Positions 31,301-39,159 of a DNA stretch of 64,000 nucleotides are shown piece by piece. Location: the NCBI GenBank assembly GCA_050011155.1, contig JBEKJP010000009.1:28251-92250 (forward strand), in the 5' to 3' direction. The notes under the pieces were generated by a model, which was not told the origin of the DNA, made no database searches, and saw only the letters and a program-made list of their open reading frames with translations. The position numbers and the translations under genes were made by a program. Source of the stretch: Palsa-504 sp050011155 (lineage in GTDB: Bacteria; Actinomycetota; Actinomycetes; Streptosporangiales; Streptosporangiaceae). Position 1 is the first letter of the stretch. Every line of letters begins with the position of its first letter.

Positions 31301-31925
31301 GCGCCAGCTTGACCGGCTCGGCAAGGTCAACCCGCTGGCCCTGGAGGAGTACGAGGCGCTCACCGAGCGGCACAACTTCCTGGCCACCCAGCTCGAGGAC
31401 CTCCGCAAGACCCGGCGTGACCTGCTCACCGTGGTCAAGGAGGTAGACGACCGGGTGCAGGAGGTGTTCGCCTCCGCCTACGCCGACACCGCCCGCGAGT
31501 TCGAGCACCTCTTCGGCCGCTTGTTCCCCGGCGGCCAGGGCAACCTGGTGCTCACCGAGCCCGACGACATGCTGGCCACCGGCATCGAGATCGAGGCCCG
31601 GCCGCCCGGCAAGAAGGTCAAGCGGCTGTCCCTGCTGTCCGGCGGCGAGCGGTCGCTGACCGCGATCGCCTACCTGTTCGCCATCTTCAAGGCCCGCCCG
31701 TCGCCGTTCTACGTGCTCGACGAGGTGGAAGCCGCGCTGGACGACACCAACCTGCAGCGGCTGCTGCTGGTCTTCGAGGAACTGCGGGAGAGCTCGCAGC
31801 TCATCGTCATCACCCACCAGCGCCGGACGATGGAAGCCGCGGACGCCCTCTACGGCATCACCATGCGCGGCGACGGCGTCTCCGCCGTCATCAGCCAGCA
31901 GCTGGCCACCCGCCAGCCGGCCTAG
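28341..31925 (+). CDS. smc: Chromosome segregation protein SMC
   Basis: A 1194-residue condensin ATPase. Walker A GPNGSGKS at residues 31-38, two long coiled coils rich in Ala/Glu/Arg (about 170-500 and 670-1000), a hinge around residues 510-620 (RFSGVIGSFAARLRVAKGFE), signature LSLLSGGERSLTAIAYL and Walker B PFYVLDEVEAALDD near the C-terminus. It organises the chromosome together with ScpA/ScpB. The GTG start has GGAGGAGGGG nine bases upstream. A Pro/Ala-rich insertion near residues 570-605 after the hinge start is unusual in composition. Confidence 0.97.
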   Translation: MYLKNLTLRGFKSFASATTLRLEPGITCVVGPNGSGKSNIVDALSWVMGEQGAKSLRGGKMEDVVFAGTTSRPPLGRAEVTLTIDNSDGALPIDYTEVTISRLMFRSGQSEYAINGDHCRLLDVQDLLSDSGLGREMHVIVGQGQLDEILHSGPEARRALIEEAAGVLKHRKRKEKALRKLEAMQVNLTRLVDLTAELSRRLKPLGRQAEVARKAAVIQAELRDARLRLLADDYVTLAADLARDEADEAAVLTRRAALETEVGQARAREAELDQAAQQASAVLGRAQETWFALSSLTERLRSTQHLAAQRHTLLTEATAEPDRPGRDPDELDRQADELREEEEGLHERLAAGRQVLAAAAAERAAAEAQLAAAERRQAEGAKAAAARANRVARLREQVGAADSRSAAAREEMDRLEVSAAEARERATGAQDQYEDVQELSGGGDEDRSELIAAHEQAAATLTQSAERVKVLRTAERESARDLAARRARAETLAEAARRGVDASGALLADPGRFSGVIGSFAARLRVAKGFEVAITAALGAAAEAVAVAGLDAAAGILAILRDADAGSAALVVAEPPATSDPFAPFDSAIPSAPPVPAGTAIPATELVRAPDALAEATSELLHDVVVVADLTEARRFVRENPDRRAVTRDGDLLGAHWAQGGGARPQSLFEMRAAADEAAAGLAEAERRCEEAAEALAIAAEAEETARQAVAQALARRHEADAAASEVSGRLGRLAGAARAARDEADRVEAAITSARLAAEKDLTRLEQLRQELTEAEAAAEEPDEPLRDDEARTDLAERCVAARNAEMEARLEVRTAEERLRAIGGRADSLAATAAAERATRQRAAERRRRQVEQAAVARAVALGARYAVEAAEHSVNQALARRADAETASAAGAAELKVVRARVRELAADLDTVVNTAHGTEIARAEHRLRLQQLAEHALEEFGVEGDVLVAEYGPEVPVPVIGDEDALPSRFERVAAEKRAAEAQRQLDRLGKVNPLALEEYEALTERHNFLATQLEDLRKTRRDLLTVVKEVDDRVQEVFASAYADTAREFEHLFGRLFPGGQGNLVLTEPDDMLATGIEIEARPPGKKVKRLSLLSGGERSLTAIAYLFAIFKARPSPFYVLDEVEAALDDTNLQRLLLVFEELRESSQLIVITHQRRTMEAADALYGITMRGDGVSAVISQQLATRQPA

Positions 31926-31934
31926 GCGGCAGTC

Positions 31935-32450
31935 GTGCTGGCGACCGGTTCCCGGATGTGGCTGGCGGGTAACCCGGGGCCGCCCCCCTCGCTGGCGACG
32001 ATCGTGTTCATCCCGGTCGCCTTCGTGCTGGCTCTGGTAGTGATCGTGATCATCGCGCAGCCCCGGCGGCGCCGGGAGGAACCGCTGCGCGAAGAGCTCG
32101 CCGCACAGCCGGCGGTGACCTTCCGGGCTCCTGTCCGTGTCCTGGGCGGCGCCGGCGGCCTGCCGGTGGCCCAGCGCGGTTCGTTCTACCTGGTCGTCCG
32201 TGGTGACGTCTTCGAGGTCGCGAATCCCTTCCGGCCGGCCCGGCTGTTCGGCCAGCAGTACTGCTACCGGGCCCCGGACACGACCGTCAAGGTCATGGCC
32301 GGGTTCCGGCACCACTGGATCGAGATCGAAGGGCAGCCGCCCGGGACGGCCGCCCTCATCTGGATCAGGCAGCCGGGCCTGACCCGCCAGCTCTGGTACG
32401 CCCTCACCAGCGCCGGCGCCCACCCGATCGGCCCCGCCCCGCCACCGTGA
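31935..32450 (+). CDS. Single-pass membrane protein of unknown function
   Basis: A 171-residue protein. Residues about 19-41 (SLATIVFIPVAFVLALVVIV) form one hydrophobic helix followed by PRRRR, suggesting a cytoplasmic C-terminal domain of about 125 residues with beta-rich composition (SFYLVVRGDVFEVANPF, HHWIEIEGQPPG). It follows smc by nine bases and may be co-transcribed. GTG 31935 is the longest start; ATG 31956 would shorten it by seven residues without affecting the helix. I do not recognise a family. Confidence 0.7.
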   Translation: MLATGSRMWLAGNPGPPPSLATIVFIPVAFVLALVVIVIIAQPRRRREEPLREELAAQPAVTFRAPVRVLGGAGGLPVAQRGSFYLVVRGDVFEVANPFRPARLFGQQYCYRAPDTTVKVMAGFRHHWIEIEGQPPGTAALIWIRQPGLTRQLWYALTSAGAHPIGPAPPP

Positions 32451-33228
32451 CCGGCACCGCTCAGTGGGCGTCGGCGCCGTAGATAGCCGACCGCGTAACC
32501 GGTATCTCTAGTTCACCTACGCCCCACATGCCACAGCCCGGGCGCTTGGCTCTGGAATAGCGCGGTGGATCCGGGTTGTGCGGTTGATCCGGGGTACTGG
32601 GTAAGTGTTCCGGACAACCTGGGTTTGCGGCGTAGTCGCGGTCAGGGCGGCCCGTCGTGACGAAATGCCCGCCTTGCCCCGGTTCGCGGCAGCCCGGGCA
32701 CCCGGTACCGCCGGTCACGCCTTCCCCCAGAGCCGGGACACTGTGAGGGTGCCCCGGCCAGAACCCGCTGCCAGGAATTCAAGGAAGCTCTGCGCATCCC
32801 ATTCCAGTGCGTTTCTGCTGGCCAGGCCCGTTCGCCGAGAGCGCGGCACCCCAGCCATGCCGCAGTAAGACCCCTCTATCCGTTCATGTCCTAACTTCAG
32901 GTTAAGACATTCCGGGCGCAGATCATGATCGCGGGCAGTTATGGCCGCATAGGGGCCAGAACTGCCCGCGATCATGAAACAGCACGGCGCGAGGGTGCCG
33001 ACTTGGGGTCCTGGCGGGGGCAGGAGATGTCTTGCCCGCCCCGCCCGGCTACGGACCGGGGTCCATGCCACACCCGGCACAGGCGACACGCCGCAGTCAC
33101 ACCTTATTTTCGAACGCTCACGGAATGCGCCGGATCAACCGCGTAACCCGAAACAACCACATTTGTCTGCGGCTGGTGATACTGGCGAGCTGGGTGGTGC
33201 AGGTGATGAGTGACTAGGCGGACGACGG
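32451..33228. other. Gene-free gap with repeats
   Basis: No ORF here has an SD and coding bias. Visible: a long inverted repeat at 32923-32977; a GGTGGATCCGGG/GGTTGATCCGGG pair at 32564-32595; and CGGATCAACCGCGTAACCCG at 33131-33150, which matches in inverse orientation 18 of 20 bases of 32572-32591. A segment around 32583-32636 also resembles the gap before rpsB (about 62536-62582). Confidence 0.6.
32923..32977. repeat. 18-bp perfect inverted repeat
   Basis: TCATGATCGCGGGCAGTT (32923-32940) and AACTGCCCGCGATCATGA (32960-32977) are exact complements; TGGCC and GGCCA extend the stem inside the loop. One arm recurs at about 2566. No gene is adjacent, so terminator function is doubtful; a small mobile or structural repeat is more likely. 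Confidence 0.85.
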
Positions 33229-33229
33229 G

Positions 33230-33331
33230 CTAGCCGTAGAGGCGGTCGAGACCGGATTCCAGCATCTCGAAGGCGGCGGTGGTCTCGGCCCGGCTCTGTC
33301 GCCGGAGCGGATCGGCCGGGCCCGGTTCCAT
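33230..33331 (-). pseudogene. Possible 3' fragment of a decayed gene
   Basis: A short open frame reads MEPGPADPLRRQSRAETTAA and ends LESGLDRLYG then TAG. The end resembles a normal protein C-terminus, and third positions are G/C-rich. No SD or family was recognised. It abuts a second relic on the opposite strand, so both may be remnants around a deletion. Confidence 0.3.
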
Positions 33332-33333
33332 GA

Positions 33334-33477
33334 TTCCTCGGCGGGCTGGCCGCGCTGGCCCTGGGCGGCCTCGCCCTGACCGGGACCGCCACCCCGCTAC
33401 CGGTGCTGCTGGCCCTCGCGACGCTGGTCGGCCTGCGGCTCCCGTCCGGACCTGACGCATCTCAGCCGTCCCGCTAG
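33334..33477 (+). pseudogene. C-terminal relic of a membrane protein
   Basis: Forty-seven codons directly after a stop, with no start codon, encode FLGGLAALALGGLALTGTAT, then PLPVLLALATLVGLRLP and end at TAG. This is two transmembrane-like segments with strong third-position G/C bias, as in real genes of this genome. It looks like the tail of a lost transporter or permease just upstream of ftsY. Confidence 0.5.
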
Positions 33478-33528
33478 CCGGCCGGCGGGGTGCGGGCATC
33501 GCGCCCGGTCTGAAAGACTGGAGACCTG

Positions 33529-34692
33529 ATGGAATACGTAATCCTGATCATCGTCATCGCCGTCCTGGCCCTCGGTACCGGCGGTTACCTGCTGTTCATG
33601 CGACCCGGCCGGGGACGCTCCGTGGCGGCGCCGCCCGCCAAGCCCACGGTGACCCCGCCCGCCGCTGCCTCGACCGAGGGCGGCGGCGCGGCCCAGACGG
33701 CGCCCGAGGCCGGGACCGTGCCGGATACGCCCGAGGCCGCGACGGGAGTGCTCGAGATCGAGCGCCCGCCGCCGTCGGCGGGCCGCCTGGTACGGCTGCG
33801 CGCCCGGCTGGCCCGGTCGCAGAGCTCGATGGGCTCGGCGCTGCTGAACCTGCTGTCCCGGGACCGGCTCGACGACGACACCTGGGACGAGATCGAAGAG
33901 GTGCTGATCACCGCCGACGTGGGCGTGGCGGTCTCCCGGGTGATGGTCGACGACCTGCGCACCAAGGTCAAGGTGCTCGGCACCCGGACCCCCGACGACG
34001 TCCGCGAGCTGCTCAGGACCGAGTTGCTCGCCCAGCTCGGCGAGGACATCGACCGGTCGCTGCGTACCGCGCCCCACGGCGGCCAGCCCGCGGTGATCCT
34101 CATGGTCGGCGTGAACGGCACCGGCAAGACCACCACCTGCGGCAAGCTCGCGCGGTCGCTGATCGGGGACGGGCAGACCGTGCTGCTCGGGGCGGCCGAC
34201 ACGTTCCGCGCCGCGGCGGCCGACCAGCTCCAGACGTGGGGGCAGCGGGTGGGGGCCGAGACGGTACGGGCCGACCGGGACGGCGCCGACCCGGCCAGCG
34301 TGGCCTTCGAGGCGGTTGCCCAGGGCATCGAGACCGGGGTGGACACGGTGCTCATCGACACCGCCGGCCGGCTGCACACCAAGGTCGGGCTGATGGACGA
34401 GCTCGGCAAGGTCAAGCGGGTAGTGGAGAAGAAGGCCACGGTCGACGAGGTGCTGCTGGTGATCGACGCCGTTACCGGCCAGAACGGCCTGCGCCAGGCG
34501 CGGGTGTTCGCCGAGGTGGTCGACATCACCGGCATCGTCCTGACCAAGCTGGACGGCACGGCCAAGGGCGGCATCGTCATCTCCGTCCAGCGCGAGCTGG
34601 GCGTCCCGGTCAAGCTGGTCGGCCTCGGCGAGGGCCCGGACGACCTGGCCCCGTTCGATCCCGCCGTCTTCGTGGACGCCATCCTCAGCTGA
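33529..34692 (+). CDS. ftsY: Signal recognition particle receptor FtsY
   Basis: A 387-residue SRP GTPase. An N-terminal membrane helix (EYVILIIVIAVLALGTGGYL, residues 2-22) and a Pro/Ala linker precede the N domain (about 90-180) and G domain: GVNGTGKTTTCGKLA (G1), DTFRAAAADQL, LIDTAGRLHTK (G3) and LTKLDGTAKGG (G4). It docks SRP-ribosome complexes at the membrane with Ffh, encoded 2.8 kb on. The ATG follows GGAG. Confidence 0.96.
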   Translation: MEYVILIIVIAVLALGTGGYLLFMRPGRGRSVAAPPAKPTVTPPAAASTEGGGAAQTAPEAGTVPDTPEAATGVLEIERPPPSAGRLVRLRARLARSQSSMGSALLNLLSRDRLDDDTWDEIEEVLITADVGVAVSRVMVDDLRTKVKVLGTRTPDDVRELLRTELLAQLGEDIDRSLRTAPHGGQPAVILMVGVNGTGKTTTCGKLARSLIGDGQTVLLGAADTFRAAAADQLQTWGQRVGAETVRADRDGADPASVAFEAVAQGIETGVDTVLIDTAGRLHTKVGLMDELGKVKRVVEKKATVDEVLLVIDAVTGQNGLRQARVFAEVVDITGIVLTKLDGTAKGGIVISVQRELGVPVKLVGLGEGPDDLAPFDPAVFVDAILS

Positions 34693-34816
34693 GATCCCGG
34701 CCGGAAACACGGCTGTAACAAGGGCCCTGAGTGTTTCACGCGGCCGACACACGCCGACGCTTCCGGTGAAACGTCGGCACCGGAAGGTCGGTAGCAGGAC
34801 TCCGAAGGGACATCAG

Positions 34817-35155
34817 ATGAAGCTTATTACTGCTGTCATCAAGCCGTTCAAGCTGGACGACGTAAAGGCCGCGCTACAGGCGTTCGGCGTCCACGGCCTG
34901 ACGATCACCGAAGCGAGCGGATACGGCAGGCAGCGCGGGCACACCGAGGTATATCGCGGGGCTGAGTACCAGGTCGACCTGGTGCCGAAGGTCCGCGTCG
35001 AGGTCTTGTGCGAGGACGAGGACGCCGACGACCTGATCGGAGTCGTGGTCAAGGCGGCGCAGACCGGCCGGATCGGCGACGGGAAGGTCTGGTCGGTCCC
35101 GGTCGAGACGGTCGTCAGAGTCCGCACCGGCGAACGCGGACCTGACGCCATCTGA
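34817..35155 (+). CDS. glnB: Nitrogen regulatory PII protein
   Basis: A 112-residue PII trimer subunit. The T-loop GYGRQRGHTEVYRGAEY places Tyr at position 51, the residue modified in PII proteins; in actinobacteria GlnK Tyr51 is adenylylated by GlnD. VEVVCEDEDADDLI-like and TGRIGDGKVWSVPVE segments complete the B and C loops (here VEVLCEDEDADDLI). AAGGGA precedes the ATG at 34817. glnD follows, but no ammonium transporter gene (amtB) precedes it. Confidence 0.96.
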   Translation: MKLITAVIKPFKLDDVKAALQAFGVHGLTITEASGYGRQRGHTEVYRGAEYQVDLVPKVRVEVLCEDEDADDLIGVVVKAAQTGRIGDGKVWSVPVETVVRVRTGERGPDAI

Positions 35156-35186
35156 GCCGAGTCACATGAGGCCCAACGGGGGACAC

Positions 35187-37409
35187 GTGGAGGCCATGAC
35201 TACGTTCGCGGCGGATCGTGCCCGCCGGACCACGCAGGTCGACCGGTGGCTCGCCGAGCTTCTCGGGGCCGAGGCCGACGTGGCCCTGGTGGCGGTGGGC
35301 GGGTACGGCCGCCGCGAACTGCTGCCGCGCAGCGACCTGGATGTCCTGCTGCTGCACGGCGGCCGGGGCGACATCGCCAGCATCGCGGACCGGATCTGGT
35401 ACCCGGTCTGGGACTCCGGCGCCGAGCTCGACCACGCGGTGCGCACCGTGCCGCAGGCCCGGCGGGTGGCCCGGTCCGATCTCAAGGTCGCGCTCGGGCT
35501 GCTGTCCGCCCGGCACGTGGCCGGCGACCCTGATCTGACCGAACGCCTTCGCGCCGGAGCCCTGGAAGACTGGCGTGCGGCCGCGCCCGCGCGCCTGGCC
35601 GAGCTGCACGCCGCGCACGACGAGCGGGCCAGGACCAGCGGGGAGCTCGCCTTCCTGCTCGAGCCCGACCTGAAGGAGGCCCGCGGCGGGCTGCGGGACG
35701 TGCACGCGATCCAGGCGGTGGCCGCCGCCTGGGTGGCACCGGCCCCCGGCCCCCGGGTCCGCACCGCGTACGAGCAGATCCTCGACGCCCGGCACGCTCT
35801 GCACGAGGTCACCGGGCGGCGGCTGGACCGGCTGGTGCTCGAAGAGCAGGACGAGGTGGCCCGGGCGCTCGGGCTGCTCGACGGGGACGTGCTGCTGCGG
35901 ATGCTGGCCGGGGCCGCGCGGACCGTCGCCTACGCGGTCGACCACGCCTTCCGCCAGGCCGACCGGCTGCGCGGCCGCCGGCTGCGCCGGCGTCAGGCCG
36001 AGCGCCGCCCGCTCGCGGACGGGATCGTGGAACAGGACGGCGAGGTGGTGCTGGCCCGGGCGGCCGACCCGGCCAGCGACCCGCCGCTGGTGCTGCGCGC
36101 GGCGGCCGCCGCCGCCCAGGCCGGGCTGCCGCTGGCGCCGCGCACCCTGGACCGCCTGACCGAATGCCCGCCGCTACCCGTGCCCTGGCCCGCGGCCGCC
36201 CGGGACTCGCTGCTGGCGCTGCTCGGGGCCGGCCCGGCCGCGGTCAGCGTGTGGGAGGCGCTCGACACCGAGGGCCTGGTGACCGCGCTGATCCCGGACT
36301 GGGAGCGGGTCAGGAACCGGCCGCAGCGCAACCCGCTGCACACCTACACGGTCGACCGGCACCTGGCCGAGGCGGCCGCCCATGCCGCCGCGCTGACCCG
36401 CGAGGTGGCCCGGCCCGACCTGCTGCTGCTGGCCGCGCTGCTGCACGACGTGGGCAAGGGCTGGCCGGGAGACCACAGCGTCACCGGCGAGGTGGTGGCC
36501 AGGGACGTCGGGCGCCGGATGGGCCTGCCCGCGCCGGATACCGAACTCGTCGCCTCGGCCGTCCGGCTGCATCTGCTGCTGCCCATGGTCGCGACGCGCC
36601 GCGACCTGGACGACCCGGTCACCGTCAAGCAGGTCGCGACGACCGTGCGCAGCCGCGTGCTGCTCGAGTTGCTGCACGCGCTGGCCATCGCGGACGGGCT
36701 GGCGACTGGGCCCGCTGCGTGGAACGACTGGAAGGCGACCCTGGTCGCGGACCTGGTCCGGCGGGTGCGGGCCGTGCTTGACGGCGAGCCGATGCCGCAG
36801 CCCGCGCCGCTGCGCGATGACCAGCTTGCCCTCGCGGCCGAGGGCGACCCGGCCGCGACGGTGAACGGTTCCGAGGTGACCGTGGTCGCGCCCGACCGGC
36901 CCGGCCTGCTGTGGCGGGCCGCCGGGGTGCTGGCCTCGCACCGGCTGGCGGTGCGCAGCGCGAACGCGACGTCGGTCGGCAGCATCGCCGTCAGCGTGTT
37001 CGACGTCGAGCCCGAGTTCGGTGACCCGCCGGACGCCACGCTGGTGGCCGCGGACCTGCGCCGGATGCTGCAGGGGCGGCTGGACGTGGAGGACCGGCTC
37101 GACCGCCGGGCCCGGGCGGTGCGGCCGCGGGCCGCGAACATCCCCGCGCCGAAGGTGAGCCTGATCGACGACGCGTCCGAGACCGCGACGGTGGTCGAGG
37201 TGCGCGCGCACGACGCGCCGGGCCTGCTGTGGCGGGTCGGCCGGGCTCTCGGCGAGTGCGGCCTCGACGTGCGGGCCGCGCGGGTGGAGACGCTGGGCGC
37301 CGAGGTGGTCGACGTGTTCTACGTGACCGACGGGGACGGCAAGCCGGTGGCCGGGGAGGACCTGCGCCGTACGATCGCGCACTCGGTCCTGGACGCGCTC
37401 GGCGACTAG
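35187..37409 (+). CDS. glnD: PII uridylyl/adenylyltransferase GlnD
   Basis: A 740-residue bifunctional sensor of nitrogen status. The nucleotidyltransferase domain is shown by ALVAVGGYGRRELLPRSDLD, the HD hydrolase domain by LLAALLHDVGKGWPGDHS, and two ACT domains at the C-terminus by VVAPDRPGLLWRAAGVLASH and VRAHDAPGLLWRVGRALGE. It modifies and demodifies the PII protein encoded directly upstream. The start is uncertain: GTG 35187 has GGGGGA upstream, ATG 35166 is the longest, ATG 35196 the shortest. The N-terminus is shorter than in enterobacteria. Confidence 0.94.
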   Translation: MEAMTTFAADRARRTTQVDRWLAELLGAEADVALVAVGGYGRRELLPRSDLDVLLLHGGRGDIASIADRIWYPVWDSGAELDHAVRTVPQARRVARSDLKVALGLLSARHVAGDPDLTERLRAGALEDWRAAAPARLAELHAAHDERARTSGELAFLLEPDLKEARGGLRDVHAIQAVAAAWVAPAPGPRVRTAYEQILDARHALHEVTGRRLDRLVLEEQDEVARALGLLDGDVLLRMLAGAARTVAYAVDHAFRQADRLRGRRLRRRQAERRPLADGIVEQDGEVVLARAADPASDPPLVLRAAAAAAQAGLPLAPRTLDRLTECPPLPVPWPAAARDSLLALLGAGPAAVSVWEALDTEGLVTALIPDWERVRNRPQRNPLHTYTVDRHLAEAAAHAAALTREVARPDLLLLAALLHDVGKGWPGDHSVTGEVVARDVGRRMGLPAPDTELVASAVRLHLLLPMVATRRDLDDPVTVKQVATTVRSRVLLELLHALAIADGLATGPAAWNDWKATLVADLVRRVRAVLDGEPMPQPAPLRDDQLALAAEGDPAATVNGSEVTVVAPDRPGLLWRAAGVLASHRLAVRSANATSVGSIAVSVFDVEPEFGDPPDATLVAADLRRMLQGRLDVEDRLDRRARAVRPRAANIPAPKVSLIDDASETATVVEVRAHDAPGLLWRVGRALGECGLDVRAARVETLGAEVVDVFYVTDGDGKPVAGEDLRRTIAHSVLDALGD

Positions 37410-37480
37410 CGCGCGAGATTAGGCGCCGAACACAGCAACTCACTTGCTCGCTGAGGACGCGGGTACCTTAACCCGTTCGG

Positions 37481-37486
37481 TAGCCT
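37481..37486 (+). promoter_or_regulatory. -10 element for leaderless ffh
   Basis: TAGCCT followed by seven bases (GGGTCTT) and GTG 37494. No SD is present before the start, so a leaderless transcript is likely. Confidence 0.5.
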
Positions 37487-37493
37487 GGGTCTT

Positions 37494-39152
37494 GTGTTTG
37501 ACACCCTTTCTGACCGGCTGACGCAGGTTTTTTCCTCACTGCGTGGGCGCGGCAAGCTGTCCGCGGCCGATATCGACGCGACGTGCCGTGAGATCCGTAT
37601 CGCCCTGCTCGAGGCGGATGTCGCGCTGCCGGTCGTCAGGCAGTTCATCTCCCGGGTCAAGGAGCGGGCCAGTGGCGAGGAGGTTTCCGGCGCGCTGAAC
37701 CCCGCCCAGCAGGTCATCAAGATCGTCAACGAGGAGCTCATCACCATCCTCGGCGGCGAGGAGCGGCGGCTGCGGTTCGCCAAGACGCCGCCCACCGTGA
37801 TCATGCTGGCCGGCCTGCAGGGCGCCGGCAAGACCACGCTCGCGGCCAAGCTGGGGCTGTGGCTGAAGAACCAGGGCAACACGCCGATGCTGGTCGCGGC
37901 CGACCTGCAGCGCCCCAACGCGGTCCAGCAGCTGGAGGTGGTCGGCGAGCGAGCCGGCGTCCCGGTCTACGCGCCGGAGCCCGGCAGCGGCGTCGGCGAC
38001 CCGGTGAAGGTGGCCAGGGACTCGCTGGACGAGGCCAGGCGCCGCCAGCAGAACATCGTCATCATCGACACCGCGGGCCGCCTGGGCGTGGACACGGAGA
38101 TGATGGCGCAGGCCGTCGCGATCAGGGACGCCACCGAGCCGGACGAGATCTTGTTCGTGGTCGACGCGATGATCGGCCAGGACGCGGTGGCGACCGCGCA
38201 GGCGTTCCTGGACGGGGTCGGCTACGACGGCGTGGTGCTGACCAAGCTCGACGGTGACGCCCGCGGCGGTGCCGCGCTGTCCATCGTGGAGCTGACCGGG
38301 CGCCCGATCATGTTCGCCTCCTCGGGGGAGAAGCTCGAGGACTTCGACCTGTTCCACCCGGACCGGATGGCCTCCCGCATCCTCGACCTGGGTGACCTGC
38401 TCACCCTGATCGAGCAGGCGGAGAAGGCGTTCGACCGCGAGCAGACCGAGAACCTGGCCGGGCGGCTTGCCTCCGGCGAGGGCTTCACGCTCGAGGACTT
38501 CGTCGAGCAGCTGGCCATGGTGCGCAAGCTGGGGCCGATCGGGAACCTGCTCGGCATGCTGCCGGGCGCGGGCCGCTACCGCGAGCAGCTCGAGCAGGTC
38601 AACGACAAGGACCTAGACCGGGCCGAGGCCATCGTCCGGTCCATGACGCCCACCGAACGCCGCGACCCGAAGATCATCAACGGCTCCCGCCGGGCCCGCA
38701 TCGCCAAGGGCTCCGGCGTCGCCATCGGCGAGGTCGCCCAGCTGGTCACGAACTTCTTCGAGGGCCAGAAGCAGATGAAGGCGGTGTTCGGCGGCGGCGG
38801 CCTGCCCGGGATGCCACCCGGCATGGGCGCGGTAGCCCGCCGGGCGACCAAGTCGGCGCGCAAGAAGGCCAACACCAAGAAGAAGGCACCGCGCAGCGGC
38901 GACCCGCGCCGGGCCGCCGAGCTCGCCCGCGGTGGCGGCCAGGACCAGGCGCCTGCCAACGGGCCGGGTCCGGCCGGCCTCGGCCAACTGGGCGGTCTCG
39001 GTGGCGGCCTGCCCGAAGGCCTGACCGCCGAGAACCTGGCCGAGCAGCTGTCCAAGATGCCCTCGGACCTGAACTTCCCGCCCCCCAGCCAGGGCCCGCA
39101 GGGCAACGTCCCGGCCGCCTTCCGCGGCGGCGCCAAGCGCAAGAAGAAGTAA
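37494..39152 (+). CDS. ffh: Signal recognition particle protein Ffh
   Basis: A 552-residue SRP54 homologue: N domain, G domain with AGLQGAGKTTLAAKLGLWL (G1), VIIDTAGRLGVD (G3), LTKLDGDARGGAALS (G4), and an M domain (GNLLGMLPGAGRYREQ, GSRRARIAKGSGV) that binds 4.5S RNA and signal peptides. A C-terminal extension of about 100 residues is Lys-, Gly- and Pro-rich. It meets the DNA ligase gene from the other strand with seven bases between stops. Confidence 0.96.
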   Translation: MFDTLSDRLTQVFSSLRGRGKLSAADIDATCREIRIALLEADVALPVVRQFISRVKERASGEEVSGALNPAQQVIKIVNEELITILGGEERRLRFAKTPPTVIMLAGLQGAGKTTLAAKLGLWLKNQGNTPMLVAADLQRPNAVQQLEVVGERAGVPVYAPEPGSGVGDPVKVARDSLDEARRRQQNIVIIDTAGRLGVDTEMMAQAVAIRDATEPDEILFVVDAMIGQDAVATAQAFLDGVGYDGVVLTKLDGDARGGAALSIVELTGRPIMFASSGEKLEDFDLFHPDRMASRILDLGDLLTLIEQAEKAFDREQTENLAGRLASGEGFTLEDFVEQLAMVRKLGPIGNLLGMLPGAGRYREQLEQVNDKDLDRAEAIVRSMTPTERRDPKIINGSRRARIAKGSGVAIGEVAQLVTNFFEGQKQMKAVFGGGGLPGMPPGMGAVARRATKSARKKANTKKKAPRSGDPRRAAELARGGGQDQAPANGPGPAGLGQLGGLGGGLPEGLTAENLAEQLSKMPSDLNFPPPSQGPQGNVPAAFRGGAKRKKK

Positions 39153-39159
39153 CGCCCGG

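Noticed and set aside
30228..32423. 731-codon minus-strand frame opposite smc
   Set aside because: Antisense to the SMC C-terminal half, whose signature and Walker B motifs are clear.
32461..33213. Several 60-125-codon ORFs in the smc-ftsY gap
   Set aside because: No SD, overlapping one another in different frames, and covering inverted repeats; treated as non-coding.
37411..37480. SRP 4.5S RNA gene near ffh
   Set aside because: No sequence resembling the conserved SRP RNA hairpin was recognised in the glnD-ffh gap.
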